From: Mycolicibacterium sp. TUM20985
GTDB lineage: Bacteria; Actinomycetota; Actinomycetes; Mycobacteriales; Mycobacteriaceae
Direction: 5' to 3'
Assembly: GCF_030295745.1 (NCBI RefSeq)
Contig: NZ_AP027291.1
Location: 1,612,001-1,676,000 of the forward strand
Length of the DNA stretch: 64,000 bases
Shown: piece after piece, positions 23,493 through 33,311 of the stretch
Layout: each line of letters begins with the position of its first letter
Position numbering within the stretch: position 1 is the stretch's first letter
The notes under the pieces: model-generated
What the model was told of the DNA's origin: nothing
The model's input: the letters and a program-made list of their open reading frames with translations, nothing else
Databases searched by the model: none
Translations under genes and position numbers: made by a program

Positions 23493-25130
23493 TCAGGTGG
23501 TCAGGGCCCGTCCGACGCGGTAGCCGAAGACCATTGCAGGGCCAAGAGTTCCACCGGCTCCGCCGTACGCCTTGCCCGTCACGCCGGCCATCGCATTCCC
23601 CGCCGCGTAGAGCCCGTGAATGGGATGACCGTCGACATGCATCACGCGGCCGTCGGCGTCGGTTCGCGGGCCACCCTTGGTTCCCATGGCGCCGACCGTG
23701 ACCGGTACGGCAAAGTACGGCGCGGTGTCGATCGGTCCGAGCGTCTGCAGGGCAGGCGACGCGGCGGTGTTGTCACCCCAGTAGCCGTCGTAAGCGCTTG
23801 CGCCGCGCCCGAACTCGGGGTCGGACTCATCCTCCACGCAGCGGTTCCAGGCGTCGATCGTCCGTGTCAGCCCCTGCGGGTCGATACCGGTCTTCTGCCC
23901 GAGCTCGACGAGATCGCTCGACTTGCAGTACCAGTCGGGCACCTCACCGTCGGGTTCGACGCCGAGGAAACCGTACTTCTTCAGATGCAGTGCGTCGAAG
24001 ACGATCCACGCGGGATCGTTGAGGTAGCCGAATCGCGGATCGAGGTGGTGGAACGGCCCGGCCATCGAGTTGTACTCACCGGCTTCGTTGAGGAACCGGC
24101 GCCCCGCCCGGTTGACGATGATGCTGCGGGGACGCGTTCGCTCCAGGCGCACGCTGCGGCTGCGCTTATGACCGTCGATGGTGTCGCCGGGGATCTGGAC
24201 GATCGGCACCCACCACGCCTCGGTCATGTTGGCCAGATCGGCGCCGTGGGCCATCGCCATGCGCAATCCGTCGCCGGTGTTGTTTGGCGGCGACACCGGG
24301 CCGTGCATCGGGCCCCGCAGGTGGGCCTCGACGAGCGCCGGGTCCCATTCGAAACCACCGGTGCCGAGCACGACGCCACGGCGAGCTCGAACCCGAATGG
24401 TCATGCCGTCCAGGCTGATTCGCACCCCGTCGATCCGTTCGCCGGAGAATCTCCCCGAGTCGCTTCGCTCCTGCCCGCCGGACCCGATCAGCTCCACCGC
24501 CCTCGCGCCCGTGACCGGCTCCACGCCGAGATCCAGTAGCCCCTTCAGAAGGCCGGCGACTAGCGCGGTACCCGCCACGCAGAGGTTGCCTGCGACATCA
24601 TCGACTGAGGCGTGAATCCTGGCGCGGGTCTCGGCATCGATGCCGACGTTGCTCCAGTCCGCGGGAAACGACGTGATGCGGTCACTCCAACCGCCGAGCC
24701 TGTCGAGGTCGAATGGCTTGGCGTTCAGGGATCTGCCGCCGGATGGACGCCCGCCCGGGAGCTCCGGCTTGTAATCGGGGAAGCCCGAGGCGATCTCGAA
24801 CTCCAGTTCGCTGTGCTCCTCCACGAAGTCGAGCATCTCGGGCCCTGTCCTGACGAGCGTCTCGACCAGGTCCGTGTTCATGGCGCCGAGTGACTGCGCT
24901 TCGAGATACCGCATGGCGTCATCGACGGTGAGCTCACCGTCGGGGGAGCGGCGGTGCGCCGGAATCCACACGATGCCACCCGATACGGCGGTGGTCCCGC
25001 CCACGGTGTCGGCCTTCTCGTAGATCGCCACCGACGCGCCGCCGACGGCTGCGGTCAGGGCCGCCGTCAGTCCGGCTCCACCGGTACCCAGCACCACGAC
25101 GTCGACTTCGAGGTTCCAATCGGCATTCAC
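23493..25130 (-). CDS. FAD-binding dehydrogenase, 3-ketosteroid-delta-1-dehydrogenase-like
   Basis: A 545-residue flavoprotein of the fumarate reductase/KstD family. VVLGTGGAGLTAALTA (about residue 15) binds the FAD adenine moiety, GGTTAVSGGIVWIP follows, and near the C terminus lie the FGRGASAYDGYWGD and YGGAGGTLGPAMVFGYRVG segments that form the active site and isoalloxazine contacts. Family members place a double bond next to a ring ketone. The GTG at 25130 has a GGGAGAA ribosome site; the ATG at 25148 is an alternative. It follows the IclR gene by about 20 bases, so it is co-transcribed with the regulator and divergent from the mhp-like genes. Confidence 0.88.
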   Translation of the reverse strand: MNADWNLEVDVVVLGTGGAGLTAALTAAVGGASVAIYEKADTVGGTTAVSGGIVWIPAHRRSPDGELTVDDAMRYLEAQSLGAMNTDLVETLVRTGPEMLDFVEEHSELEFEIASGFPDYKPELPGGRPSGGRSLNAKPFDLDRLGGWSDRITSFPADWSNVGIDAETRARIHASVDDVAGNLCVAGTALVAGLLKGLLDLGVEPVTGARAVELIGSGGQERSDSGRFSGERIDGVRISLDGMTIRVRARRGVVLGTGGFEWDPALVEAHLRGPMHGPVSPPNNTGDGLRMAMAHGADLANMTEAWWVPIVQIPGDTIDGHKRSRSVRLERTRPRSIIVNRAGRRFLNEAGEYNSMAGPFHHLDPRFGYLNDPAWIVFDALHLKKYGFLGVEPDGEVPDWYCKSSDLVELGQKTGIDPQGLTRTIDAWNRCVEDESDPEFGRGASAYDGYWGDNTAASPALQTLGPIDTAPYFAVPVTVGAMGTKGGPRTDADGRVMHVDGHPIHGLYAAGNAMAGVTGKAYGGAGGTLGPAMVFGYRVGRALTT

Positions 25131-25150
25131 GGAAGTTCTCCCATTCATTC

Positions 25151-25858
25151 TCAGCCGAGGATCCGCGACAGTTTCTCGGCGGCTTCGATCACGGCGTCAC
25201 GGCCGGTGAGCAAGGCATCCTCGCGATGCGAGATGAGGTTGATGCAGGTCGGCGGCGACGGGGGTCGACGTTTGACCGGGACGGCGAGGCCGTAGGTGTC
25301 GGGTTCGACTTCACCGTGCGTCATCACCCATCCCTGCTTGCGGGTGAGCGGCACCAGATCACGCTCGCCCGGCCGCGGCTGCATGCTGGCGAGGAGGGCG
25401 ATGCCCGCGGCACCGCGGTCCAGCGGATGGCGGCTGCCTTCGTGGAAGGACAACTGGTAGAAGACGAGCGTGGGGACGATGACGGCGACCGCCACCTGCT
25501 GGTCACCCTCGGCGACCAGTAGCGACACCGTCGTTCCGAGGTCGTCGGCGAGAGTGCGCAGGGTCGGCACACTGAGCTGGCGCAGGTTGTTGTCGAACGA
25601 CGCGCCGAGGACGGCCAACATCGCCGCCGGCCGATAACGCCCGTCCTCACCCTTCACCAGGTAGCGGCTCTGCGCGAGCGTGGACAGCAGCCGGTAGGCG
25701 ATCGTGCGATGGACGCCGATGTGGTCGGCGACCTGTTGCGCGGTCATTCCCGAAGGCGAACTCGCCACGGCCTGTAGCGCGGTCAGGCCCCTGGCCAGGG
25801 TCTGAGACCCCGCCGCAAGTCGATCGACGACCACGTCTTGGTCCTTGACAGACGTCAT
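25151..25858 (-). CDS. IclR-family transcriptional regulator
   Basis: A 235-residue IclR protein. Residues about 18-80 are the winged helix (GLTALQAVASSPSGMTAQQVA, then VHRTIAYRLLSTL), and the rest is the effector-binding GAF-like domain (VSLLVAEGDQQVAVAVIVP, GAAGIALLASMQPRPGE). IclR regulators such as MhpR and PcaR often activate aromatic-acid operons on binding the substrate. It is divergent from the MhpC/A/B homologues with a 106-base gap containing an inverted repeat, which fits direct control. The start at 25858 retains a full helix-turn-helix. Confidence 0.9.
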   Translation of the reverse strand: MTSVKDQDVVVDRLAAGSQTLARGLTALQAVASSPSGMTAQQVADHIGVHRTIAYRLLSTLAQSRYLVKGEDGRYRPAAMLAVLGASFDNNLRQLSVPTLRTLADDLGTTVSLLVAEGDQQVAVAVIVPTLVFYQLSFHEGSRHPLDRGAAGIALLASMQPRPGERDLVPLTRKQGWVMTHGEVEPDTYGLAVPVKRRPPSPPTCINLISHREDALLTGRDAVIEAAEKLSRILG

Positions 25859-25920
25859 CGCGAGAGTGATGCTCTATGAATAGTGCACAGCATCGTGCGA
25901 TATTAGCACATGTCGATAGT

Positions 25921-25943
25921 CGTAAATGAGAATGTCGTTTACG
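25921..25943. promoter_or_regulatory. Inverted repeat CGTAAA-N11-TTTACG with embedded GAGAAT half-site
   Basis: Perfect 6-base arms, 21 bases before the hydrolase start at 25965. The spacer carries TGAGAAT, the half-site of the recurrent operator, and AAATGAGAAT is the exact complement of the ATTCTCATTT found at 10160, 10298 and 50454. It could serve IclR, the other regulator, or both. Confidence 0.45.
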
Positions 25944-25964
25944 CTAAGTCGTGAAAGGGGTCGA

Positions 25965-26834
25965 ATGAGCGAGCACGAGAGCATCTGGAGCGACCTCCAG
26001 GGCGTCCCGTTCTCCCAGGGCTACCTCGACGCCGGCGGTGTGCGCACGCGCTACCTGCACGCCGGTGACGAGAATGCGCCGACGCTGGTGCTGCTGCACG
26101 GCTCCGGCGGGCACGCCGAGGCATACGTTCGCAACCTCGAGGCGCACGCAGAGCACTTCTCGACCTGGTCGATCGACATGCTCGGGCACGGCTACACCGA
26201 CAAGCCGGGTCATCCCCTCGAGATCGCGCACTACGTCGATCACCTGTTGGCCGTGTTCGACGCCATCGGCGTCCAGCGCGTCCATGTCTCCGGTGAGTCC
26301 CTCGGTGGCTGGGTCGCCGCGCGTGCGGCCGCCGCCCATCCCGAGCGCATCGAACGACTGGTCCTCAATACCGCGGGAGGTTCGCAGGCCGATCCGGAGG
26401 TGATGGAGCGGATCATCACGCTGTCCATGGCCGCCGCCGAGGATCCGTCGTGGGAGACGGTGCAAGCCCGGATCAAGTGGCTCATGGCCGACAAGTCGAA
26501 GGGATACGACGACATCGTCGCGAGCCGCCAGCGCATCTACCGCCAGCCGGGGTTCGTCACTGCGATGAGCGACATCATGGCCCTACAGCAGCCGGACATC
26601 AGGGCTCGAAACCTGCTCGGCCCCAACGACTACGGCGCGATCGTCGCACCGACGCTGGTCCTGTGGACCAGTGACGACCCCACCGCCGACGTCAGTGAGG
26701 GCGGCCGGATCGCGTCGATGATCCCCGGCGCCCGGTTCGAGGTAATGCCGAACTGCGGGCACTGGCCCCAGTACGAGGACGCCAAGACGTTCAACGGCCT
26801 GCACATCGACTTCCTCCTCGGGCGGAACCGATGA
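25965..26834 (+). CDS. Alpha/beta hydrolase, meta-cleavage product hydrolase (MhpC-like)
   Basis: A 289-residue alpha/beta hydrolase. [13 protein letters not shown] forms the oxyanion hole, VSGESLGGW carries the nucleophilic Ser in a G-x-S-x-G-type elbow, [10 protein letters not shown] the Asp and CGHWPQYE the His. This is the pattern of C-C bond hydrolases (MhpC, BphD) that cleave a vinylogous 1,5-diketone from ring opening. The ATG at 25965 follows an AAAGGGG site. It is the first gene of the rightward IclR-controlled operon and overlaps the hydroxylase start by four bases. Confidence 0.88.
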   Translation: MSEHESIWSDLQGVPFSQGYLDAGGVRTRYLHAGDENAPTLVLLHGSGGHAEAYVRNLEAHAEHFSTWSIDMLGHGYTDKPGHPLEIAHYVDHLLAVFDAIGVQRVHVSGESLGGWVAARAAAAHPERIERLVLNTAGGSQADPEVMERIITLSMAAAEDPSWETVQARIKWLMADKSKGYDDIVASRQRIYRQPGFVTAMSDIMALQQPDIRARNLLGPNDYGAIVAPTLVLWTSDDPTADVSEGGRIASMIPGARFEVMPNCGHWPQYEDAKTFNGLHIDFLLGRNR

Positions 26835-28540
26835 ACGGCAAGGAACGCGTCGACGTAGTGATCGTCGGGGCCGGGCCGGTCGGGCTGACACTGGCGAACA
26901 TCCTTGGGCTGCAGGGTGTCCGCACCCTGGTCATCGACGAACGGGACAGCCTCATCGACTACCCGCGGGGCGTCGGTCTGGACGACGAGGCGTTGCGCAC
27001 ATTCCAGTCGATCGGTCTGGTCGACCGGGTGTTGCCGCATACGGTGCCCAATCAGATCCTGCGCTTCTACGACGGCAATCGTCGACTGCTCGCCGAAATG
27101 GCCCCACCCGACGCACGATTCGGGTGGCCGAAGCGCAATGGCTTCGTCCAGCCCATGGTCGACGCCGAGTTGCTGCGGGGTCTGGACCGCTTCGATTGCG
27201 TCGAGGTCGCCTGGGGCCGCGCGATGGAGTCGTGCGAGGAGACCGCCGACGAGGTACGGATCGCCGTCGCCGGCGAGGCCATTCCCCTCACCGCCCGCTA
27301 CGTCGTGGGCTGCGACGGTGGGCGCAGCGCCACCAGGCGACTCATGGGTGTGGCGTTCGAGGGCACCACCTCGCCGACACGCTGGCTCGTCGTCGACCTC
27401 GCGACCGATCCGCTCGGTCATCCCAACAGCGAAGTCGGGGCCGATCCGGCGCGGCCCTACGCCTCCATCTCGATTGCCCACGGAATCAGGCGATTCGAGT
27501 TCATGATTCACGCCAACGAGACCGACGAGCAGGTCGAGAAGCCCGACTTCATCGCCCGGATGCTGGCACCGTTCGTGCCACATCCAGATCGCGTCGACGT
27601 GATCCGGCACCGCGTCTACACCCACCATTCCCGGATCGCCGGGGCGTTCCGCAAGGGCCGGATGATCCTCGCGGGCGACGCCGCTCACCTGATGCCGGTG
27701 TGGCAGGGCCAGGGCTACAACAGCGGCATCCGCGACGCCGCCAACCTGGGGTGGAAACTGGCCGCCGTGGTCAAGGGCGAAGCCGGCGATGAGCTCCTCG
27801 ACACCTATGACGTCGAGCGCCGCAAGCACGCCAGGGCGATGATCGACCTGTCGACCATGGTCGGCCGCGTCATCTCACCCACGAATGCCAGGGTTGCCGT
27901 ACTGCGCGACAGAGTGATTCGCGCCGCGTCCGCGGTGCCGACGCTGAAGAGGTACATCCTCGAGATGCGTTTCAAGCCGATGCCCCGCTACGAGCAGGGC
28001 GCCATCGCGCATCTGCCAGAACACACGGCGGCTCCATCGCCCACCTCGCCCACCGGAACGCTGTTCATCCAGCCGCGCGTCGACACCCGCGCCGAGCAGA
28101 ACGTCCTGCTCGATGACGTCATCGGGCCCGGGTTCGCCATGTTGGCCTGGAACAACAACCCGCGGGCGCTGCTCGATGACGCCACCCTCGCGCGGTGGAA
28201 AGCGCTGGGCACGACGTTCGTCACCGTCAGGCCACTCACGCAGCTGCACTGGACCGGCCACGACGACTCCGAGGTCACCGTTGTCGGCGATCGCACCGGC
28301 GCATTGAAGTCGTTCTTCGACGCCCACGCCGAGTCCGTCCTGTTCCTGCGGCCCGACAGGTGCATCGCGGGCGCGTGCATCGCACAACTCGCGCCCGAGA
28401 TGAGCACCGCACTCTTCGACGTCCTCCGATTGCGGAAGGGAGGGAATGGTTCTCATGAAGATCGAGAAGCCGCTGGCGCTGTGCTGCATGTCGCACAGCC
28501 CGCTGCTGAATCTGCCGGGGCCGTCACGCGAGCTCCTTGA
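26831..28540 (+). CDS. FAD-dependent aromatic hydroxylase, MhpA-like
   Basis: A 569-residue class A flavoprotein monooxygenase. [18 protein letters not shown] (residue 9 on) binds [17 protein letters not shown] is the DG motif, and [20 protein letters not shown] is the FAD-ribityl motif, all typical of 3-(3-hydroxyphenyl)propionate 2-hydroxylases. It would add a hydroxyl ortho to a phenolic OH to give a catechol for the next enzyme. The last 30 or so residues, after [10 protein letters not shown], exceed the family length and are encoded over the start of the dioxygenase gene. The true ring substrate may be larger than phenylpropionate given the neighbouring KstD-like genes. Confidence 0.88.
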   Translation: MNGKERVDVVIVGAGPVGLTLANILGLQGVRTLVIDERDSLIDYPRGVGLDDEALRTFQSIGLVDRVLPHTVPNQILRFYDGNRRLLAEMAPPDARFGWPKRNGFVQPMVDAELLRGLDRFDCVEVAWGRAMESCEETADEVRIAVAGEAIPLTARYVVGCDGGRSATRRLMGVAFEGTTSPTRWLVVDLATDPLGHPNSEVGADPARPYASISIAHGIRRFEFMIHANETDEQVEKPDFIARMLAPFVPHPDRVDVIRHRVYTHHSRIAGAFRKGRMILAGDAAHLMPVWQGQGYNSGIRDAANLGWKLAAVVKGEAGDELLDTYDVERRKHARAMIDLSTMVGRVISPTNARVAVLRDRVIRAASAVPTLKRYILEMRFKPMPRYEQGAIAHLPEHTAAPSPTSPTGTLFIQPRVDTRAEQNVLLDDVIGPGFAMLAWNNNPRALLDDATLARWKALGTTFVTVRPLTQLHWTGHDDSEVTVVGDRTGALKSFFDAHAESVLFLRPDRCIAGACIAQLAPEMSTALFDVLRLRKGGNGSHEDREAAGAVLHVAQPAAESAGAVTRAP

Positions 28541-29405
28541 CGACATCCGCTCCGAGATGGCGGCGGCGCGCGAATTCGTTCGCGCCTTCGATCCCGACGT
28601 GGTGGTCACGTTCTCCCCGGACCACTACAACGGGTTCTTCTACCGACTCATGCCGCCGTTCTGCATCGGTACCGCCGCCACGGCGGTCGGCGACTACGGC
28701 ACCTACTCGGGCCCGCTGAACGTGCCGGCCGACATCGCGACCGCATGCGCGGAATCGTTGTGGGACCACGGTGTCGACGTGGCATTGTCGGCCAGCATGG
28801 AGGTCGACCACGGCACCGTGCAGCCGTTGCAGTCACTCTTCGGCGACGTGGCCGCGGTGCCGGTCGTGCCGGTCTTCATCAACTCGGTCGCCACACCGCT
28901 GGGCCCGCTCAAGCGGACCAGGGCGCTCGGCACCGCCGTCGGTCACTTCCTGACGTCACTGGGCAGGCGCGTCCTGGTGGTGGGTTCCGGTGGGCTATCC
29001 CATGATCCGCCCGTACCGACCCTGGCGACGGCGGCACCCGCTACGCTCGGCCGCATCGTGCGTGGCGAGCCCATGACCGGCGAGCAGCGCAGCGCCCGCC
29101 AGACCGCGGTGATGGCCGCGGCGCAGAACTTCGCACGCGGTGAAGGCCCGCTGCGGCCCCTCAACCCCGAGTGGGACCAGGCACTGCTCGAACTGCTCGA
29201 CACCAACCGGGTGGCCGAGCTCGACGACTGGTCGAACGACTGGATCGCCGCCGAGGCGGGCAACTCGGCACACGAGGTGCGCACCTGGATCGCGGCGTTC
29301 GCGGCCCTGGCGACCCAGGGCCGGTACGAGACCAAGCAACGCTTCTACCGGGCGAGCCCCGAATTGATCGCCGGTTTCGCCATCCGGACGGCGGTGACCT
29401 CGTGA
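28455..29405 (+). CDS. Class III extradiol ring-cleavage dioxygenase, MhpB-like
   Basis: A 316-residue LigB-superfamily dioxygenase. Conserved His-bearing segments are [10 protein letters not shown] at the N terminus, [19 protein letters not shown] and [10 protein letters not shown], matching the Fe(II)-binding and catalytic pattern of 2,3-dihydroxyphenylpropionate 1,2-dioxygenase. It opens a catechol ring beside the hydroxyls. The ATG at 28455 lies about 10 bases after a GGGAGGG site; an ATG at 28446 is the alternative. The gene begins 86 bases inside the hydroxylase frame, an unusually long overlap, and its TGA overlaps the next GTG. Confidence 0.9.
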   Translation: MKIEKPLALCCMSHSPLLNLPGPSRELLDDIRSEMAAAREFVRAFDPDVVVTFSPDHYNGFFYRLMPPFCIGTAATAVGDYGTYSGPLNVPADIATACAESLWDHGVDVALSASMEVDHGTVQPLQSLFGDVAAVPVVPVFINSVATPLGPLKRTRALGTAVGHFLTSLGRRVLVVGSGGLSHDPPVPTLATAAPATLGRIVRGEPMTGEQRSARQTAVMAAAQNFARGEGPLRPLNPEWDQALLELLDTNRVAELDDWSNDWIAAEAGNSAHEVRTWIAAFAALATQGRYETKQRFYRASPELIAGFAIRTAVTS

Positions 29406-31153
29406 TCGAGCCAGTCTTCGACCACGAGGTCGACGTGCTCGTCATCGGGTCGGGTGCCGGCGGTATGACGGCCGCGCTCAAGGCCAAGGCCGACGGCCTC
29501 GACACCCTCGTCGTCGAGAAGTCGCCGCAGTTCGGTGGTTCCACCGCTCTGTCCGGCGGCGGCATCTGGGTGCCAGGAGCGCCGTCTCAACGGCGCGCCG
29601 GTCACACACCATCCCCCGATGACGTGTTCACGTACCTGAAGCAGATCACCGATGGTCTCGTCAGCGATGCGCGATTGACGCAGTACGTGAACGCCGCCCC
29701 GGAGATGATGGACTTCCTGGAGAAGTCGAGCCCATGGTTCGAATTCGTCTGGAAGCCCGGCTATTCCGACTATTACCCGGAACTGCCCGGCGGGTCCGAA
29801 CGCGGCAGCACCATCAACGTACCCGAGATCGACCTGCGGCAACTCGGCGAGGACGAACGTCATCTGTTGACGCCGCTGGCCTTGGCGCCCAAGGGAATCT
29901 GGTTCGCCCCCAAGGATCTGCGGCTCTTCTACCAGGTGCGGCAGAACTGGCGAGGCAAGGCCGTCCTGCTGAAACTCGTGTGGCGGATGATCCGCGCGCA
30001 CGTGTTCGGTGACCGGATGGCCGCCATCGGCCAATCGCTGATGGCGCGAATGCGGCTGGCCTTGAGGGAACACGACGTTCCGCTGTGGCTGAACGCTCCC
30101 ATGACGGAGCTGCTCACCGACGCCGATGGACGGGTCGTCGGTGCGGTCGTGGAGCGGTCCGGCGCCTCGTTGCGCATTGGAGCCCGCCGCGGTGTCGTGA
30201 TGGCGTCCGGCGGTTTCGACCACGACATGAACTGGCGGCGCGAATACCTGCCGGAGCTCGAGAAGGACTGGAGCTTCGGCAATCCCGCCGCCACGGGTGA
30301 CGGTATTCGGGCGGGGCAGAAGGTGGGCGCGTCGACCGACCTGCTCGATCAAGCATGGTGGTTTCCAGCGATGTGCTGGCCCGACGGCAGGCTGCAGTTC
30401 ATGCTCAACGAGCGCATGATGCCCTCGCAGTTCGTCGTCAACGGTGAAGGCAAGCGGTTCATCAACGAGGCGGCACCGTACATGGACTTCGCGCACGCGA
30501 TGATCGCCGGTGAGCGCACCGGTGTGAGCCACGTACCGTGTTGGCTCGTCACGGACATCGGCTCGTTCCACCGCTACGTCGTCGGCGGTCACCTGCCCAT
30601 TCCCAAGGTGCCCTTTGCGCCGGTGCCGACGGGCCGGAAGGTGCCCGCGGCGTGGCTCGAGTCCGGTGTCGTCAGGCAGGGCAGCACCTTCGACGAACTG
30701 GCTGCGCAGATCGGCGTGCCTGCCGACAACCTGCGCGGGACCGCCGAGCGATTCAACGAACTGGCCCGCAAGGGGCACGACGACGACTTCAACCGTGGTG
30801 ACAGTGCCTACGACAACTACTACGGCGACCCGACCCTGCCCAATCCCAACCTGCGTCCGCTCGGCAAGGGGCCGTACTACGCCTTCCAGATCATCCTGGG
30901 TGACCTCGGGACCTCCGGCGGCCTGCGCACCGACGAGTTCGCCCGCGTCCTCCGCGACGACGACTCGGTCATCGAGGGGTTGTACGCCACGGGCAACGCC
31001 ACCGCGGCGGTGATGGGCCGCAGCTACGCAGGCGCAGGTGCAACCATCGGCCCGGCCATGACGTTCGGCTACGTCGCCGCGAAGCACATCGGCTCCACGA
31101 CCGAGAACCACCACACGACAAACGATTCGACGCTCGACACCTATCGGAGGTAA
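29402..31153 (+). CDS. FAD-binding dehydrogenase, KstD-like
   Basis: A 583-residue flavoprotein of the 3-ketosteroid-dehydrogenase/fumarate-reductase family and second of its kind in the cluster. [19 protein letters not shown] is the FAD loop, [15 protein letters not shown] follows, [14 protein letters not shown] matches the KstD active-site region, and [19 protein letters not shown] lies at the C terminus. It should desaturate a cyclic ketone or CoA ester. The GTG at 29402 overlaps the dioxygenase stop (GTGA). Position in the ring-cleavage operon suggests it helps aromatise the ring before hydroxylation, an inference. Confidence 0.9.
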   Translation: MIEPVFDHEVDVLVIGSGAGGMTAALKAKADGLDTLVVEKSPQFGGSTALSGGGIWVPGAPSQRRAGHTPSPDDVFTYLKQITDGLVSDARLTQYVNAAPEMMDFLEKSSPWFEFVWKPGYSDYYPELPGGSERGSTINVPEIDLRQLGEDERHLLTPLALAPKGIWFAPKDLRLFYQVRQNWRGKAVLLKLVWRMIRAHVFGDRMAAIGQSLMARMRLALREHDVPLWLNAPMTELLTDADGRVVGAVVERSGASLRIGARRGVVMASGGFDHDMNWRREYLPELEKDWSFGNPAATGDGIRAGQKVGASTDLLDQAWWFPAMCWPDGRLQFMLNERMMPSQFVVNGEGKRFINEAAPYMDFAHAMIAGERTGVSHVPCWLVTDIGSFHRYVVGGHLPIPKVPFAPVPTGRKVPAAWLESGVVRQGSTFDELAAQIGVPADNLRGTAERFNELARKGHDDDFNRGDSAYDNYYGDPTLPNPNLRPLGKGPYYAFQIILGDLGTSGGLRTDEFARVLRDDDSVIEGLYATGNATAAVMGRSYAGAGATIGPAMTFGYVAAKHIGSTTENHHTTNDSTLDTYRR

Positions 31154-31155
31154 AC

Positions 31156-32466
31156 ATGAAGATCTCGCTGTTCTACGAATTCGCGCTGCCGCGGCCGTGG
31201 ACTCGGGACGACGAGCGGCAGATGTTCGCCGACGGTCTCGACGAAGTCGAGGCGGCCGACAAGGCGGGCTTCTCCACCGTCTGGCTGACCGAACATCACT
31301 TTCTCGAGGAGTATTGTCACTCCACCGCGCCGGAGATGTTCCTCGCTGCAGCGAGCCAGCGCACCAAGGACATTCGGCTCGGGTTCGGCATCATGCACCT
31401 GCCGCCCGCGGTCAATCATCCGGCCAGGGTTGCGGAGCGGGTCTCCACGCTGGACCTCCTCTCGAACGGCCGCGTCGAGTTCGGCACCGGAGAATCGTCC
31501 TCGGTCGGCGAGCTGGGGGGCTTCAACATCGACCCCGCCGACAAGCGCGGACAGTGGGAGGAAGCCCTCGAGGTGGCCATCCGCTGCATGACCGAGGAGC
31601 CGTTCACCGGCTTCAAGGGCCAACACATCGAGATGCCTGCACGCAACGTGATCCCCAAGCCGGCTCAGCAGCCGCATCCACCGGTGTGGGTGGCGTGCAC
31701 CCGCCCATCATCGGTGCAGATGGCGGCGCAGAAGGCCATTGGCGCACTGAGTTTCGCGTACACCGGCCCCGGCCCGCTGAAGGAGCGGGTGGACGGCTAC
31801 TACCGCGAACTCGGGGAGAAGGGCTCACCGATCACCCCGGTGATGAACCCCAATATCCTTGCCATCGGCGGTGACCTGTCGATGATGGTCGCCAAGACCG
31901 ACGAGCAGGCCGTGCAGCGGCTCGGCCTCGGCGGCGGGTTCTTCTCGTTCGGCATCATGCACTACTACATGGCCGGTATGCACACCCCCGGCCGTACGGG
32001 CGTGTGGGAGAAGTACCTCGAAGAGGTCGACGCCGACCCCACGCTGGCCTACGGCCCCGGGCGCGGTGCGATCGGCTCGCCGGACACCGTCCGGGAATTC
32101 CTGCGCGGCTACGAGGCCAGCGGCGTCGACGAGATCATCCTGCTGCTCAACCCGCGCAGCCACGAAGGCACGATGGAGTCCATCGAGCTGATGGGCAAGG
32201 AGATCCTGCCCGAGTTCATCGAGCGCGATGAGAAGGCCGTCGTCGCGAAGGCCAAGCGCCTCGCGCCGGTGTTGGACAAGCTCGAGGCGCGTCGTGAGGG
32301 ATCGAGCGCACCCGGTTTCGACGAGAACTATTCATTCGGCGGCCTTCCGACCGGCCAGGGTGGAAAGTTCACCTCGAGTGAGATCCCCGAGGCGATGGCC
32401 GAGATCAACGAAGGTCGCGTTCAGGCGGCGCAGTTGGAGAAGGAACTGAGGGAGGCGGCCGGCTGA
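31156..32466 (+). CDS. LLM-class flavin-dependent oxidoreductase
   Basis: A 436-residue luciferase-like protein, longer than the F420 members. MKISLFYEFALPRPW, WLTEHHF, and ERVSTLDLLSNGRVEFGTG are typical of the bacterial-luciferase/alkanal monooxygenase branch that uses reduced FMN and oxygen. An extra C-terminal 80 residues (after about 355) are charged and probably helical. A good GGAGG ribosome site precedes the ATG at 31156. It follows the KstD-like gene by 2 bases in the ring-degradation operon. A Baeyer-Villiger-like or hydroxylating role is possible; the substrate is unknown. Confidence 0.87.
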   Translation: MKISLFYEFALPRPWTRDDERQMFADGLDEVEAADKAGFSTVWLTEHHFLEEYCHSTAPEMFLAAASQRTKDIRLGFGIMHLPPAVNHPARVAERVSTLDLLSNGRVEFGTGESSSVGELGGFNIDPADKRGQWEEALEVAIRCMTEEPFTGFKGQHIEMPARNVIPKPAQQPHPPVWVACTRPSSVQMAAQKAIGALSFAYTGPGPLKERVDGYYRELGEKGSPITPVMNPNILAIGGDLSMMVAKTDEQAVQRLGLGGGFFSFGIMHYYMAGMHTPGRTGVWEKYLEEVDADPTLAYGPGRGAIGSPDTVREFLRGYEASGVDEIILLLNPRSHEGTMESIELMGKEILPEFIERDEKAVVAKAKRLAPVLDKLEARREGSSAPGFDENYSFGGLPTGQGGKFTSSEIPEAMAEINEGRVQAAQLEKELREAAG

Positions 32467-32483
32467 GCGAGAGGCGACCGACC

Positions 32484-33311
32484 ATGGGGCAGTTCAGCGA
32501 CCTGGTGGATTACCACGGCCGGCGCACGGTGGTGACGGGCTGCTCGTCGGGTATCGGCGCGGCGCTGGTAGGACAGCTCACGGAACTCGGCGCTCACGTC
32601 ATCGGCCTCGACGTCCGCCCCCCACCGATGAACCTCGACGACTTCCATCGGGTGGATCTGTCCGACCCGGCGTCCATCGACGCGGCGGTGGCCCGGGCCG
32701 GCGACCGGGTCGATTCGCTGTTCAACGTGGCGGGAGTGTCCTCGGGTATCGGTGATCCACTCCTGGTCGTGAAGATCGACTTCCTCGGTACCCGCCACCT
32801 CACCGAGGCGCTCATCCCGTTGATGCCACCCGGATCGTCCATTGCCAGCGTCTCGTCACTGGCGGCGTCACATTATGCCGAGAACGTCGGCGAAGTCGCC
32901 GGTCTGCTCCGTACCGGTTCCTTCGGCGACGGTGTCCAGTGGTGCCACGACCATCCCGATGCGCTGGCCGACGGCGGGTACCGGCTCGCCAAGGAAGCGC
33001 TCATCCTCCATGCCGCGGCGAACGCGGTGGCGTTGGGCGCCAGAGGAATTCGGATCAACTGCACGGGACCCGGCGTCACCGACACGCCAATCCTCGATCA
33101 GCTCAGGAGCAGATACGGTCGAGAGTATCTCGACGGCTTCCCGAAGCCGCTCGGGCGGGTGTCCCACCCGGCCGAGCAGGCAGCCGCGCTGGTGTTCCTC
33201 AACAGCCCGGCGGCCGGCTTCGTCACCGGACAGGTGCTGTGGGTCGACGGCGGTAACCTCGCCGCCCGCGTCGCCGCAACCATGGAGGGATCCGCATCGT
33301 GGCCAGCTTGA
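32484..33311 (+). CDS. Short-chain dehydrogenase, coniferyl-alcohol/3-alpha-HSD-like
   Basis: A 275-residue SDR. VVTGCSSGIGAALVGQL binds the cofactor, GLDVRPP ends beta-2 (Asp favours NAD), FNVAG replaces NNAG, and YRLAK is the catalytic motif. The short second helix and the long insert between the catalytic Ser (SVSSLAA) and Tyr resemble coniferyl-alcohol and 3-alpha-hydroxysteroid dehydrogenases. It starts 17 bases after the luciferase-like gene and overlaps the next gene by 13 bases, so is part of the same operon. It probably interconverts a ring alcohol and ketone. Confidence 0.88.
   Translation: MGQFSDLVDYHGRRTVVTGCSSGIGAALVGQLTELGAHVIGLDVRPPPMNLDDFHRVDLSDPASIDAAVARAGDRVDSLFNVAGVSSGIGDPLLVVKIDFLGTRHLTEALIPLMPPGSSIASVSSLAASHYAENVGEVAGLLRTGSFGDGVQWCHDHPDALADGGYRLAKEALILHAAANAVALGARGIRINCTGPGVTDTPILDQLRSRYGREYLDGFPKPLGRVSHPAEQAAALVFLNSPAAGFVTGQVLWVDGGNLAARVAATMEGSASWPA

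Noticed and set aside
26074..26079. GAGAAT inside the hydrolase gene
   Set aside because: Single half-site within coding sequence; explained by Glu-Asn codons.
29345..31114. 589-codon open frame on the minus strand opposite the KstD-like gene
   Set aside because: No motif in its translation, and the plus strand carries a complete FAD dehydrogenase with the right start-stop coupling.
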